A stretch of DNA of 64,000 nt from Rhizobiaceae bacterium (GCA_019635775.1 JAHBYU010000001.1:682001-746000); one strand, 5' to 3'. Counted from the stretch's first letter, positions 38,372-48,251 are shown. The notes: generated by a model from the sequence alone, not told the origin. Made by a program: numbers and translations.

Positions 38372-40990
38372 CTAAGCCTTCTTTCTGGCGGCCGCCTTCT
38401 TCGCCGCAGGTTTCTTTGCGGCGCTTTTCTTGGCTGCTCCGGTCTTGGCAGCGGCCTTGCGCGCCGGTCGCCGGGATCCCCCGCCCTTCGCCGCGCGTTC
38501 CGCGATGAGGACAAGGGCTTCCTCCAATGTCACCGACATCGGGTCCTTGCCATTTGGCAGCGTCGCGTTGACCTTCTCATGGTTCACATAGGGCCCGTAG
38601 CGGCCGTCGCGAACCGTGACTTTGCCGCCATCGGGATGGTCGCCAAGTTCCTTCAGTGCCGCAGGCGTGCCGCCGTTGCGGGCGGAACGCCCCTTGGACA
38701 TCTTCTCGGCCAGCACGGATACGGCGCGATTGATGCCGATCGTGAAGACGTCCTCGATCGATTCGACGTTTGCGTACGTGCCGTCATGCAGGATGAACGG
38801 TCCGTATCGGCCGAGGCCGGCGGAGATCATCTTTCCGGTCTCGGGATGCTGGCCTACGTCGCGCGGCAGGGAAAGCAGGGCCAATGCCTTCTCGTGGTCA
38901 ATAGAGTCCGGCGTCCAGCCCTTTGGAAGGCTGGAGCGCTTTGCCTCCTTGCCCTCGCCGCGCTGGATATAGGGTCCGAAACGGCCGCTGCGCAGGGTGA
39001 TCTCCTCGCACGTATAGGGATCCTTGCCGAGATCCTTGGGGCCTTCCGATTCACCGCTTTCGGCGCCGTCCGCGCCGAACTGCCGCGTATAATTGCAGTC
39101 CGGGTAGTTTGAGCAGCCGATGAAGCCCCCGCTTCGGCCGAGCTTCAGCGACAAGGTGCCTGAACCGCATTTCGGGCAGGTGCGCGGGTTCGTGCCGTCG
39201 GCGCGCGCCGGGAAGAGCAGGGGCGCGAGGTCTTCGTTCAGCGCATCGAGCACTTCGGAGATGCGAAGATCCTTGATGTCGTCCACTGCGGCGGAGAAGT
39301 CGCGCCAGAAATCGCGAAGCACTTCTTTCCAGGCAAGCTTTCCGTCGGAAATTTCGTCGAGCTTCTCCTCCAGGGAGGCGGTGAAGTCATACTCGACATA
39401 TCGCTCGAAGAAGCTCTCCAGGAAGGCGGACAGCAGCCGGCCCTTGGCCTGCGGGATGAGACGGCGCTTGTCGATGCTGACGTATTCGCGGTCTTCGAGT
39501 GTCTTCAGGATCGCCGTATAGGTGGAAGGCCGGCCGATTCCCAACTCTTCCATCTTCTTGATGAGCGTCGCTTCGGTGTAGCGCGGCGGCGGTTCCGTCG
39601 TGTGCTGGGTGACGTCGATCTTCTCACGCTTGAGCGCCTCGCCGGAGCGGATTTCCGGCAGGCGGCGATCCTCCTCGTCCTCGGCGTCGTCTTCCTTCTG
39701 ATCGGTGTAAGCTGCGATGAAACCGTCGAAGCGGATCACGGACCCGACGGCGCGAAGGCCGGCTGTGCGCGAACCATTCACCGCCTCGATCTCTGCCGTG
39801 GTCCTTTCAATCTCCGCCGCATTCATCTGGCTGGCGATGGCACGCTTCCAGATCAGGTCGTAGAGTCGGAACTGGTCGGCGTCGAGGTACTGGCGCACGG
39901 CGCCCGGCGTGCGGAAGAAGTCGGTCGGGCGGATCGCTTCGTGGGCCTCCTGCGCGTTCTTGGCCTTGGTGGAATAGTAGCGCGGCTTTTCCGGCAGGTA
40001 CTTTTCGCCGAACTCCTTGGCGATCGCATCACGGGCGCCACTGACAGCCTCCGGCGCCATCTGCACGCCGTCCGTTCGCATATAGGTGATGAGGCCTGCA
40101 GTCTCGCCGCCGATATCTATGCCTTCGTAAAGGCGCTGCGCGATCTGCATGGTGCGGGTGGCGGAAAAACCCAGCCGCGATGAAGCCGCCTGTTGCAGCG
40201 TGGAGGTGGTGAAAGGCGGGCCGGGGTTGCGTCTGGTCGGCTTTGCCTCGACCGAGAGTGCCTTGAATGACGCGCCCTCAAGCATCGCCCGGATGTCGTC
40301 GGCCTGCGCCTGGCTGGAGATATCCAGCTTCTGGAGCCGCTTGCCTTCAAACGCGGTCAGTCGCGCTTCGAAACTGTCGGCCCGCGGGGTCCCAAGGTGG
40401 GCAGCGATCTGCCAGTAGTCTTCACGAACAAACCTCTCGATCTCGACCTCGCGATCCGAGACGAGACGCAACGCCACCGACTGGACGCGTCCTGCCGAAC
40501 GCGAGCCCGGCAGCTTTCGCCACAGGACTGGCGACAGAGTGAAGCCGACAAGATAGTCGAGCGCGCGCCGCGCCAGGTATGCTTCGACAAGCGGAGCGTC
40601 GATCTGCCGGGGATTGGCCATCGCGTCGAGGACGGACTGCTTCGTGATCGCATTGAATACAACGCGGCTGACAGGCTTGTCCTTCAATACCCGCTTGGAT
40701 TTCAGAACTTCCAGGACATGCCACGAAATAGCCTCGCCTTCCCGATCCGGGTCGGTTGCGAGGATCAGCCCGTCGGCCTCCTTGAGCGCATTCGCAATGT
40801 CAGTCAGTCGCTTTGAGGAGGGGCCATCCACCTCCCATGACATGGAAAAGTCATCGTCGGGACGCACCGATCCGTCTTTCGGCGGCAAATCGCGTACATG
40901 GCCGTAGGATGCCAGTACCTTGTAGTTGCGGCCGAGATATTTGTTGATCGTTTTCGCCTTCGCAGGCGATTCGACGACGACGACATCCAT
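38372..40990 (-). CDS. topA: DNA topoisomerase I
   Basis: 872 residues from ATG 40990. TOPRIM domain at the N-terminus (MDVVVVESPAKAKTINKYLG; ATDPDREGEAIS), catalytic Tyr about residue 303 in GLITYMRTDGVQ, and one type IA zinc finger (CPKCGSGTLSL...GFIGCSNYPDC) near residue 595. Two to three further topoisomerase C-terminal repeats follow, then an Ala/Lys-rich tail (AAKKSAAKKPAAKKAAARKK) that likely binds DNA. It relaxes negative supercoils behind polymerases. An in-frame start at 41059 would add 23 residues that do not match the family. Confidence 0.96.
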   Translation of the reverse strand: MDVVVVESPAKAKTINKYLGRNYKVLASYGHVRDLPPKDGSVRPDDDFSMSWEVDGPSSKRLTDIANALKEADGLILATDPDREGEAISWHVLEVLKSKRVLKDKPVSRVVFNAITKQSVLDAMANPRQIDAPLVEAYLARRALDYLVGFTLSPVLWRKLPGSRSAGRVQSVALRLVSDREVEIERFVREDYWQIAAHLGTPRADSFEARLTAFEGKRLQKLDISSQAQADDIRAMLEGASFKALSVEAKPTRRNPGPPFTTSTLQQAASSRLGFSATRTMQIAQRLYEGIDIGGETAGLITYMRTDGVQMAPEAVSGARDAIAKEFGEKYLPEKPRYYSTKAKNAQEAHEAIRPTDFFRTPGAVRQYLDADQFRLYDLIWKRAIASQMNAAEIERTTAEIEAVNGSRTAGLRAVGSVIRFDGFIAAYTDQKEDDAEDEEDRRLPEIRSGEALKREKIDVTQHTTEPPPRYTEATLIKKMEELGIGRPSTYTAILKTLEDREYVSIDKRRLIPQAKGRLLSAFLESFFERYVEYDFTASLEEKLDEISDGKLAWKEVLRDFWRDFSAAVDDIKDLRISEVLDALNEDLAPLLFPARADGTNPRTCPKCGSGTLSLKLGRSGGFIGCSNYPDCNYTRQFGADGAESGESEGPKDLGKDPYTCEEITLRSGRFGPYIQRGEGKEAKRSSLPKGWTPDSIDHEKALALLSLPRDVGQHPETGKMISAGLGRYGPFILHDGTYANVESIEDVFTIGINRAVSVLAEKMSKGRSARNGGTPAALKELGDHPDGGKVTVRDGRYGPYVNHEKVNATLPNGKDPMSVTLEEALVLIAERAAKGGGSRRPARKAAAKTGAAKKSAAKKPAAKKAAARKKA

Positions 40991-41140
40991 GAGCGGTTCA
41001 GTTTTCCCTGCGGCGCTGTGGAGAATTGTCGCGCCCAAAATTCCGGAATTGTCCGTCACATGGCCGTGCTTTGCCGTCTGGTCAAGTCCACGACCTGTTT
41101 TTCGCGCGATACAACCTATGCGCTAGGGGAAAATTCCTTG

Positions 41141-41153
41141 AAACTTTAAGTTT
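41141..41153. promoter_or_regulatory. AT-rich palindrome between topA and a small gene
   Basis: AAACTTTAAGTTT is a perfect 13-base palindrome within an AT-rich island (about 41130-41175) in otherwise GC-rich DNA. It lies 150 bases upstream of topA and 110 upstream of the small plus-strand gene, where both promoters are expected. TTGAAA at 41138 is a -35-like match, but no good -10 lies at the right spacing. Confidence 0.4.
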
Positions 41154-41262
41154 ATCATATAGCATTGGTACTTAGGGATGCGGGTGCAACACCCTTAGCA
41201 AGATGGAGTTCCGAGCGACGGCTGTCCGCTTGAGAGTGAGGCCGGCGGCAAAGGAGTGTTCG

Positions 41263-41466
41263 ATGGATGCACAGCCGGGAAAGATGCGTGCGGAGACGCT
41301 GGAATATATTCAGTCAATGCTTGGGCAGTTGCGTGCTATGGCAACTGCCGAAAACCATGAGATGCTGGCCTATCTGATCGAAATGGCTCATATCGAGGCC
41401 AGCGATGCGCTTCGCAACATCGTGGGCTCAGAGTCCCCCCGAAAGAATCGAGACGCTTCCCCCTGA
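41263..41466 (+). CDS. Small conserved-type protein, 67 aa
   Basis: ATG at 41263 is preceded by a strong AAAGGAG. The product is helical: MRAETLEYIQSMLGQLRAMA and LAYLIEMAHIEASDALRNIV, amphipathic, without signal or membrane segment. The pattern is one I associate with short proteins of unknown function widespread in rhizobia. The last 39 bases overlap the end of dprA on the other strand. Confidence 0.75.
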   Translation: MDAQPGKMRAETLEYIQSMLGQLRAMATAENHEMLAYLIEMAHIEASDALRNIVGSESPRKNRDASP

Positions 41467-42564
41467 ATGGCGTTCAATCCTGCCAGCCAAGTCGAGTTCG
41501 AGCAGGATCGTGAACACTTGAGCGGGCTCCAGTCCGGTGTGTCTTATCAGTTCATCGAGCCCTATCGGCGCCGGACCGAGCGCTTCAATGACGCGCCCTC
41601 TTTCGCTCTCGCCGGGCAGAGGCGAGGTTCCAAACTCCGCCGGTTCCGAGAGTTTTGGCGGTAGCGGGATCGCATTCCCAACCAGCGGCTTAAGCGCTCC
41701 CAAAACATCCGACGCCTCGGTGACGAGAATCGCTCCTTCCTTCAGCAGTCCGTTGGCGCCGGCCGCCCGCGGATCGAGCGGTGAGCCGGGCACGGCAAAT
41801 ACAAGTCGTCCCATATCGCCGGCCAGCCGTGCGCTGATCAGAGAGCCCGAACGCTGGGCCGCCTCGACGACGACAAGGCCGAAGGACATGCCGGCTATGA
41901 TGCGGTTGCGACGGGGAAAGTCCTGCGCCCTCGGCTCCCAGCCGAACGGCAATTCGGAAACGGCCGCGCCGCCGCCGGAGACAATCTGCTCCAGCAGCTG
42001 GATGTTTTCTGGCGGGTAGGGCCTGTCGAGGCCGCCCGCGAGAACGGCGACCGTGCCGGTCACGACACTTCCTTGATGCGCAGCAGTGTCGATGCCGCGC
42101 GCGAGTCCCGAGACTATCCCGTAGCCTTGGCTGCCCAGTTCGCTTGCCAGCCTCTGCGCCATCTTTATCCCGGCGAGGGATGCGTTGCGGGCACCGACGA
42201 TGGCGACGGGAGGCAGCGCAAAGACCGCCGGGTCACCCTTAACCGCGAGCATCGGCGGCGGGTGGTCCATCCGTTTCAGGAGAGGAGGATAGTCCGGTTC
42301 GCCGATGCCGACGAAACGGGCACCGTGTTTTTCCGCTGCCTCCAGTTCAGCCTCGATCTCCTCGACCGTCGGCACCCGCGCCTTACGTTGCGCACCGCCT
42401 GCCAGTGTCAGCTCAGGCAGCATCTCCAGCGCGGCGTCAGCAGATCCGAAGCGATTGATCAGATCGCGGAAGCTGGCGGGGCCGACATTGGAGGTGCGGA
42501 TGAGACGAAGCCAGGAGAGCCTTTGTCGGTCGCTCAGGCGAGGGGTGGCGGTCTTATCGTTCAA
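41428..42564 (-). CDS. dprA: DNA-processing protein DprA
   Basis: 378 residues. The Rossmann-like DprA core is clear: [23 protein letters not shown] near 130, [17 protein letters not shown] near 160, [11 protein letters not shown], and [20 protein letters not shown] near 250. A winged-helix C-terminal domain ([31 protein letters not shown]) follows. DprA loads RecA on incoming single-stranded DNA during transformation; it is widely kept in bacteria not known to be competent. The start is TTG at 42564, overlapping the plsY stop (GGTTGA), giving coupling; an in-frame ATG/GTG further up runs through plsY out of frame and is not plausible. Confidence 0.93.
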   Translation of the reverse strand: MNDKTATPRLSDRQRLSWLRLIRTSNVGPASFRDLINRFGSADAALEMLPELTLAGGAQRKARVPTVEEIEAELEAAEKHGARFVGIGEPDYPPLLKRMDHPPPMLAVKGDPAVFALPPVAIVGARNASLAGIKMAQRLASELGSQGYGIVSGLARGIDTAAHQGSVVTGTVAVLAGGLDRPYPPENIQLLEQIVSGGGAAVSELPFGWEPRAQDFPRRNRIIAGMSFGLVVVEAAQRSGSLISARLAGDMGRLVFAVPGSPLDPRAAGANGLLKEGAILVTEASDVLGALKPLVGNAIPLPPKLSEPAEFGTSPLPGESERGRVIEALGPAPIGLDELIRHTGLEPAQVFTILLELDLAGRIERHSGGSVSILSGGL

Positions 42565-43148
42565 CCCTTGGCCCCGATCCGTGTTTCCGTTCCCGCAATC
42601 AATCTTGCGATGTTGGCGCGATGCGTGAAGAAAGTTATGGCGCTCAGGACGGCGAACAGCAGCGCAAGGTCGCCGCGTCCCATCAGCCAGAGGGTGAAGG
42701 GCGTCACGATGCAGGCCGTGAGTGCCGATAGCGACGAGTAACGCAACGCAAGCGCCACGAGGATCCAAGTCACGACGAACAGCAGCCCGGCTTGCCACGC
42801 CAGTCCGAACAGCACACCGACATAAGTGGCTACGCCCTTACCTCCCTTGAAGCCGAGCCAGACCGGAAAGATGTGGCCGATGAACGCGCCAAAGCCCGCA
42901 ACCATGGCGGCTTCCTGCCCATAGTGACCCGCAATGAGGACCGCCGCAGTTCCCTTGAGCGCATCGAGCAGGAGGGTGGCTGCCGCAAGCGTCTTGTTGC
43001 CGGTGCGAAGCACGTTGGTTGCGCCGATATTACCGGAGCCGATGTTGCGGACGTCACCCAGACCTGCTGCGCGCGTGAGCAGCAGCCCGAACGGTATCGA
43101 GCCGAGAAGATAGCCCAGGAAGAGCGCGATCAACGGCATGTATGACAT
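42561..43148 (-). CDS. plsY: Glycerol-3-phosphate acyltransferase PlsY
   Basis: 195 residues, five hydrophobic segments. The three PlsY motifs are seen: [37 protein letters not shown] (motif 1), [21 protein letters not shown] (motif 2) and the TM region after [11 protein letters not shown]. It transfers acyl groups from acyl-phosphate to glycerol-3-phosphate at the inner membrane, the first step of phospholipid synthesis. Lies 33 bases after the pyrC' stop, in line with pyrB-pyrC'-plsY-dprA. Confidence 0.95.
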   Translation of the reverse strand: MSYMPLIALFLGYLLGSIPFGLLLTRAAGLGDVRNIGSGNIGATNVLRTGNKTLAAATLLLDALKGTAAVLIAGHYGQEAAMVAGFGAFIGHIFPVWLGFKGGKGVATYVGVLFGLAWQAGLLFVVTWILVALALRYSSLSALTACIVTPFTLWLMGRGDLALLFAVLSAITFFTHRANIARLIAGTETRIGAKG

Positions 43149-43181
43149 CGTTTCTCCCCGGTGACGGCCTGGGCGGGAGCC

Positions 43182-44468
43182 TCAAGACTGGAAGACTGTG
43201 CGTCCCGAAACCAGCGTTTGCAAGACCTTGCCCTGCATCCTGGCTCCTTCAAAACACGTATTCTTCGAACGCGAGCGGATCTCCGCCTCGCGCACGATCC
43301 ACGGTTCGTCAAGGTCTACGACAACGAGATCGGCAGGAGCTCCTGGCTTGAGCGTGCCGCCCGGGAGCCCGTACAGTCTCGCCGGAGCGGTGGAGAGCAC
43401 TTCGGCAAGGCGCAAAAGGGGCACATCGCCATTGTGGTAGAGGCGGAGCGCGGCGGCAAGCAGCGTTTCGAGACCGATCGCACCTTCCGCAGCGTCCGCA
43501 AAGGGAAGTCGTTTCGTATCGACATCCTGCGGGTCGTGAGAGGAGACGATCGCGTCTATCGTGCCGTCCTTGACCGCCTCGATCATTGCAAGGCGGTCTT
43601 CTTCCGCGCGAAGCGGCGGCGAAAGCCGGAAGAAGGTCCGGTATGCGCCAACGTCATTCTCGTTGAGCGAGAGGTTGTTGATCGACACGCCAGCCGTTAC
43701 CGCCGCGCCGTCAGACTTCGCGCGCGCGATGGATGATGCCGACATGCCGGTGGATATCTTGGCGGCATGGTACGCACCACCGGTCAGCCGGGCAAGCATC
43801 AGGTCGCGTTCGAGCGGGATCGCCTCGGCCTCGCGCGGAATACCGGCCAGGCCAAGCCAGCTCGCATAGAGGCCTTCGTTCATGACGCCATTGGACGACA
43901 GTTCCGCGTCCTGGGTCTCATGAGCGATCACCGCGCCAAAGTCGCGGGCATAGGTGAGCGCGCGACGCATGAGAAGAGCGCTCGAAATCGTATGGCGACC
44001 GTCGGTGAAGCCAACCGCGCCGGCCTCGCGAAGCAGGCCGAACTCGGTCATCTCGCGGCCTTCCAGCCCCTTGCTGATCGCGGCGGCCGGCCAGATGCGG
44101 ACCGAGGCGGTATCACGGGCCGCACGCAGCACATGCTCCACAAGTGCTATGTCATCAATGACAGGAGCGGTGTCCGGCATCATGACGATGGAGGTGACGC
44201 CTCCCGCCGCAGCTGCTTCGCTCGCCGACGCAATGGTTTCCCTGTATTCCGCACCGGGTTCGCCGATGAATACGCGCGAATCCACCAGTCCGGGCAGAAT
44301 GGCCTTTCCGGCGCAATCGACCACCATCGCGCCTTCCGGCGCGCCCTGATTGTGCGCGGCAGCCCCGGCCGCGACGATCTTTTTGCCTTCGATGATGACA
44401 GCGCCGGTTTCGTCGATGCCACGAGACGGATCGACGATACGCGCATTGCGGAAGACCGTGACGCTCAT
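43182..44468 (-). CDS. Dihydroorotase-like protein PyrC', probably inactive
   Basis: 428 residues in the amidohydrolase fold of class I dihydroorotase. The metal-binding DxHxH motif is degraded: residues 61-72 read [12 protein letters not shown], with Arg65 and Phe67 where the two His should be and Gly69 where the substrate Arg should be. Later ligands also seem lost: the HxST histidine is AKISTG and the following HH pair is SINNLS. EPG and GAVGFTD are kept, so ancestry is clear. In Pseudomonas such a PyrC' is a non-catalytic scaffold for PyrB. The start overlaps the pyrB stop (ATGA), fitting that role. A true dihydroorotase must then lie elsewhere. Confidence 0.88.
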   Translation of the reverse strand: MSVTVFRNARIVDPSRGIDETGAVIIEGKKIVAAGAAAHNQGAPEGAMVVDCAGKAILPGLVDSRVFIGEPGAEYRETIASASEAAAAGGVTSIVMMPDTAPVIDDIALVEHVLRAARDTASVRIWPAAAISKGLEGREMTEFGLLREAGAVGFTDGRHTISSALLMRRALTYARDFGAVIAHETQDAELSSNGVMNEGLYASWLGLAGIPREAEAIPLERDLMLARLTGGAYHAAKISTGMSASSIARAKSDGAAVTAGVSINNLSLNENDVGAYRTFFRLSPPLRAEEDRLAMIEAVKDGTIDAIVSSHDPQDVDTKRLPFADAAEGAIGLETLLAAALRLYHNGDVPLLRLAEVLSTAPARLYGLPGGTLKPGAPADLVVVDLDEPWIVREAEIRSRSKNTCFEGARMQGKVLQTLVSGRTVFQS

Positions 44469-45430
44469 TGTGCGCCTCCATCTTCGACACGTCTCGGGTC
44501 GAGAAGCGCTTCCATCACGGCCATGCGCACGGCCACGCCCATCTCCACCTGTTCCTGGATGACGCTCTGAGGCCCGTCCGCGATGGCGCTGGCGATCTCG
44601 ACGCCACGATTCATCGGGCCGGGATGCATGACCAGCGCGTCTTCCTTGGCCGCCTTCAGCTTTTCGGCGTCGAGACCGAAATAGCGGAAATACTCACGCA
44701 CGGAGGGCACGAACGCCCCGGCCATGCGTTCGCGTTGCAGACGCAGCATCATCACCACATCCGCATCCTTCAGGCCTTCGGCCATGGCGCGGTGGACGAT
44801 GACGCCCATTTTCTCGATGCCAGACGGCAGCAGGGTGGAAGGCGCCACGACGCGCACCTGCGCGCCGAGCGCGTTCAGTAGCAATATGTTCGAGCGCGCA
44901 ACGCGCGAATGCAGGATGTCGCCGCAAATGGCGACGATCAGCTTCGAAAGCGGACCCTTGGCGCGGCGGATAGTCAGCGCGTCCAGCAATGCCTGGGTCG
45001 GGTGCTCATGGGCTCCGTCCCCGGCATTCACGACAGAGCAGCCAACCTTTTGCGCCAGCAGGGCCGCCGCACCGGCGGATTGGTGGCGGATGATTAGGAT
45101 GTCGGGACGCATGGCGTTCAGCGTGATCGCGGTGTCGATCAGCGTCTCGCCCTTCTTTACCGAGGATGACGCCACGGACATGTTCATAACGTCCGCGCCT
45201 AGCCTTTTCCCCGCCAGTTCGAACGAGGACTGGGTGCGGGTCGATGCTTCGAAGAACAGATTTATCTGCGTACGACCGCGCAAGGCGGAGGTCTTCTTGT
45301 CTGGCCGGCGCGAAATCGAGACTGCGGCATCTGCTCGATCAAGGAGCAAATTTATATCGGCAGGAGACAGCTCGCTGATGCCAAGCAGGTGGCGGTGCGG
45401 AAAGAGCGGCAGGGAAAGCGCTTCGGTCAT
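44465..45430 (-). CDS. pyrB: Aspartate carbamoyltransferase catalytic subunit
   Basis: 321 residues. Carbamoyl-phosphate loop [20 protein letters not shown] near 58, and [12 protein letters not shown] near 143 for the second substrate site. It condenses carbamoyl phosphate and aspartate to carbamoyl aspartate, first committed step of pyrimidine synthesis. No PyrI regulatory subunit is present; the overlapping PyrC' gene suggests a PyrB-PyrC' complex. It heads the minus-strand pyrB-pyrC'-plsY-dprA run and is divergent from the aidB-like gene, 156 bases away. Confidence 0.96.
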   Translation of the reverse strand: MTEALSLPLFPHRHLLGISELSPADINLLLDRADAAVSISRRPDKKTSALRGRTQINLFFEASTRTQSSFELAGKRLGADVMNMSVASSSVKKGETLIDTAITLNAMRPDILIIRHQSAGAAALLAQKVGCSVVNAGDGAHEHPTQALLDALTIRRAKGPLSKLIVAICGDILHSRVARSNILLLNALGAQVRVVAPSTLLPSGIEKMGVIVHRAMAEGLKDADVVMMLRLQRERMAGAFVPSVREYFRYFGLDAEKLKAAKEDALVMHPGPMNRGVEIASAIADGPQSVIQEQVEMGVAVRMAVMEALLDPRRVEDGGAQ

Positions 45431-45586
45431 GTCAAGGCGCTGCTATAGGCCGCAGGTTCGCCTCCCGCAAGCGGGGCTTTTCCCGGGAGAACGCCTTCTC
45501 CCCCGCATTTTGATCGCGTTAACCCCACCTTGGGCACTATAAGACCACATGAGCAGCCGGATTCGGCCCGGAAGTAAGGACATCGC

Positions 45587-47215
45587 GTGACGGACGAGGT
45601 AACCAACCAGCCGCCCCCGTTGGCCGGCGGCAACGCCTGGCGCGGCGATCCGCTGCTGATCCAGATCGCGGAGGATTTCTCCGCGCCGGTTCGCAAGGAC
45701 CTGGACAACATAGGACGTTTCGTTCTGTCGCCCGAGGCGCAGGATACGGCGCGACTCGCCAATGTCGACGTCCCCGTGCTCAGGACGCATGATCGGCATG
45801 GGAGACGTATCGATACGGTCGATTTCCATCCCGCCTATCATGCCTTGATGCGTCGCTCCGTGGCCAGCGGCCTGCATTCTTCAATTTGGGAGAACGGCGC
45901 CGCCGAGACGGGAAGGCGTCATCAGGTGCGAGCCGCGCGCTTCTACCTGACATCGCAGCTGGAAACGGGGCATCTTTGTCCTATCACGATGACCAGCGCG
46001 TCGCTTGCGGCGCTGATGGCCACGCCGCAGCTTTTCCGTGAGTGGGCCCCCCGCATCACGACTCGCAAATACGACCAGTCCAGCAAGCCGCCGGTTGAAA
46101 AGACGGGGCTGACGCTCGGCATGGGCATGACCGAGAAGCAGGGCGGCACTGACGTTCGCGCCAATACGACGCGCGCCGAGCGCGCCGGAAGCGGCTTCTA
46201 CCGCATAACGGGCCACAAGTGGTTCATGTCCGCTCCGATGTCGGATGCGTTCCTGGTTCTGGCGCAGGCCAGCGAGGGACTGTCATGCTTCCTCGTTCCG
46301 CGCCTGCTCGGCGATGGCACAGGCAACGGCTTCCGCTTCCAGCGGCTGAAGGACAAGCTCGGCAACCGCTCCAATGCGTCGTCGGAAGTCGAGTTCGTCA
46401 ACGCCATCGGCCAGATGGTAGGAGAGCCGGGCGGCGGCGTGAAAACCATCATGGACATGGTGACGCTGACGAGGCTCGATTGTGCGCTCGCGTCGTCAGG
46501 CCTGATGCGCGCGGGCCTGGCGGAAGCCATCCACCACACTCGCCATCGCATGGCTTTCGGCCAGAAGCTCGTAGACCAGCCCCTGATGCAGCGCGTGCTG
46601 GCAGACATGGCTCTGGATGCAGCCGGTGCTGCCGCGCTGTCCTTCCGGCTGGCGCGTTCCTTCGATGAGGCGGCAAGCAACCAGCGCGAGGCCTCCTTCG
46701 CGCGGGCGATGACGCCTGTGGTGAAGTACTGGGTTTGCAAGATCGCGCCGGCGCTCCTCTTCGAGGCGATGGAGTGCGTCGGCGGCAATGGCTATGTCGA
46801 GGAGATGCCGCTCGCGCGCTACTATCGCGAAGCGCCGGTCAACGCGATCTGGGAAGGGTCAGGCAACGTCATGGCGCTTGACGTGCTGCGCGTGATGAGC
46901 AGGGCACCAGCTCTGTTCGACGAAGTGCTCGCGGGAATCGAGAAGGATCTCGGGGCAGGCGGCCCGGGCACGGTCGCGGTGCTGCGCGCGGCAATCCAGG
47001 TTGCAGGCTCCGACGAAGGATCCGCGCGAATATTGACCGAGCAACTGGCGCTGTCTGCCGCCGCAGCGGAGTTGAAGCGCATGGGGGCGGGGCGGATCGC
47101 CGATGCCTTCATCGAGACACGGCTCGCGGGACAGTGGCGCACGACCTACGGCATGCTCGACGCACGCCACGACGCGCGGCTGATCATCGATACGCTTTAT
47201 CCGCCGACGCAGTAG
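45587..47215 (+). CDS. aidB: AidB-like acyl-CoA dehydrogenase family protein
   Basis: 542 residues, GTG start after TAAGGA. Typical AidB layout: an N-terminal extension before the acyl-CoA dehydrogenase fold, TLGMGMTEKQGGTDVRANTTRAER near 180 (FAD contacts), GHKWFMSAPMSDAFLVLAQ, and FEAMECVGGNGYVEEMPLARYYREAPVNAIWEGSGNVMALDVLR near 405-445. The C-terminal part matches the AidB DNA-binding region. In E. coli AidB is induced by alkylating agents and binds DNA; its dehydrogenase activity is weak. No Ada or AlkB gene is close. It abuts the AEC carrier end to end. Confidence 0.9.
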   Translation: MTDEVTNQPPPLAGGNAWRGDPLLIQIAEDFSAPVRKDLDNIGRFVLSPEAQDTARLANVDVPVLRTHDRHGRRIDTVDFHPAYHALMRRSVASGLHSSIWENGAAETGRRHQVRAARFYLTSQLETGHLCPITMTSASLAALMATPQLFREWAPRITTRKYDQSSKPPVEKTGLTLGMGMTEKQGGTDVRANTTRAERAGSGFYRITGHKWFMSAPMSDAFLVLAQASEGLSCFLVPRLLGDGTGNGFRFQRLKDKLGNRSNASSEVEFVNAIGQMVGEPGGGVKTIMDMVTLTRLDCALASSGLMRAGLAEAIHHTRHRMAFGQKLVDQPLMQRVLADMALDAAGAAALSFRLARSFDEAASNQREASFARAMTPVVKYWVCKIAPALLFEAMECVGGNGYVEEMPLARYYREAPVNAIWEGSGNVMALDVLRVMSRAPALFDEVLAGIEKDLGAGGPGTVAVLRAAIQVAGSDEGSARILTEQLALSAAAAELKRMGAGRIADAFIETRLAGQWRTTYGMLDARHDARLIIDTLYPPTQ

Positions 47216-48151
47216 CTATCCGCCGACGAAGCGTGCAAACGCAAGCATGAGCGGGATGGTGACGAAGGATACGACCGTCTGCATTGTCACGACGGATGCG
47301 TAGAGCTGAGCATCGCCGCCAAGCTGGCGAGCCAGCAGATATCCGTTCATGGCGGTTGGAACAGCAGCGCAAAGCGACAGATAGAGCAGATCGTCGCCGC
47401 GCAGGCCCATCGCCAGGCCAAGACCAATAAGCACCATGGGAAAGACCACCAGCTTGAGAACCACTGGCAGAACCATCGCCGTGCGAGGGCGGAGTATGTC
47501 GGCTGGCTGCAGCCCCGCACCGATCGCAACCAGCCCCATGCCAAGCGCTGCCTGACCGACAAGCTGCAAGGCTTCCTGCACTGGACCGTACAGGCCGAAC
47601 GGCATGGATCTCAATGCGAGCGCGAGCATGCATGGCAGGATCATCGGATTTAGGACGATGTTGCGGGTGAGCTTCGGCCAGTTCATTCGCTGGTCGGCAA
47701 AGTGGGTGACCACGGCGACCGACGTGACGTTGACCGGGATGATGATCACGACCATTGCCAGCGCTATGACGCCGAGAGCTTCGGCCGGGAACGTCTTGGC
47801 GGCAATCGCAAGCGCGATGAACGCATTCCAGCGAACCGAGGTCTGGTAAACTGACGAAAATTCAGAAGCTGCCACCAGGCCGGTGCGCCGAAGCAGCGGC
47901 CACGTCGCATATGTGAGGGCGCACATCAGCAGCACTGCTCCCAGCAACGACACAATCATTGCGTCGAGCGCGAGGGCCGAGAAGTCCGCCCTGAGGATCG
48001 TGATGAACAGCAGGGCAGGGTAGAGAAACCAGTAGCCGAGTTGCTCGAGCCCCCGCCAGCCGGTCTGATCGACCAGCGGCAGCCGGCGAAGCACATTGCC
48101 GGCGAAGATCAGCAGGAAGACGGGAAGGATGCTTTCGGCGGTGGCAATCAT
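47216..48151 (-). CDS. AEC family transporter (auxin efflux carrier-like)
   Basis: 311 residues with about ten hydrophobic segments. The N-terminus SILPVFLLIFAGNVLRRL and the N-NPMILP motif (TRNIVLNPMILPCMLALAL) in the middle are typical of the family, which also includes bacterial malonate and malate carriers. Substrate unknown. The stop codon is directly next to that of the aidB-like gene. ATG at 48151 is chosen for the start of the first membrane segment. Confidence 0.87.
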   Translation of the reverse strand: MIATAESILPVFLLIFAGNVLRRLPLVDQTGWRGLEQLGYWFLYPALLFITILRADFSALALDAMIVSLLGAVLLMCALTYATWPLLRRTGLVAASEFSSVYQTSVRWNAFIALAIAAKTFPAEALGVIALAMVVIIIPVNVTSVAVVTHFADQRMNWPKLTRNIVLNPMILPCMLALALRSMPFGLYGPVQEALQLVGQAALGMGLVAIGAGLQPADILRPRTAMVLPVVLKLVVFPMVLIGLGLAMGLRGDDLLYLSLCAAVPTAMNGYLLARQLGGDAQLYASVVTMQTVVSFVTIPLMLAFARFVGG

Positions 48152-48235
48152 GGCGAGCCGGGTATTTGCCGGCGGGTGCGCTGTAAAGACGTCAACGGCC
48201 AGTTGTCGATGATCCACCGAAACGTTTCGTTAACC

Positions 48236-48251
48236 TTAACAAATGGTTTAC
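48236..48251 (+). promoter_or_regulatory. CtrA-box-like site
   Basis: TTAA-CAAATGG-TTTAC matches the alphaproteobacterial CtrA consensus TTAA-N7-TTAAC at eight of nine positions. A further TTAAC lies directly upstream. It is 129 bases before the DUF6105-like gene and 85 upstream of the AEC carrier on the other strand. The match may be chance. Confidence 0.3.
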
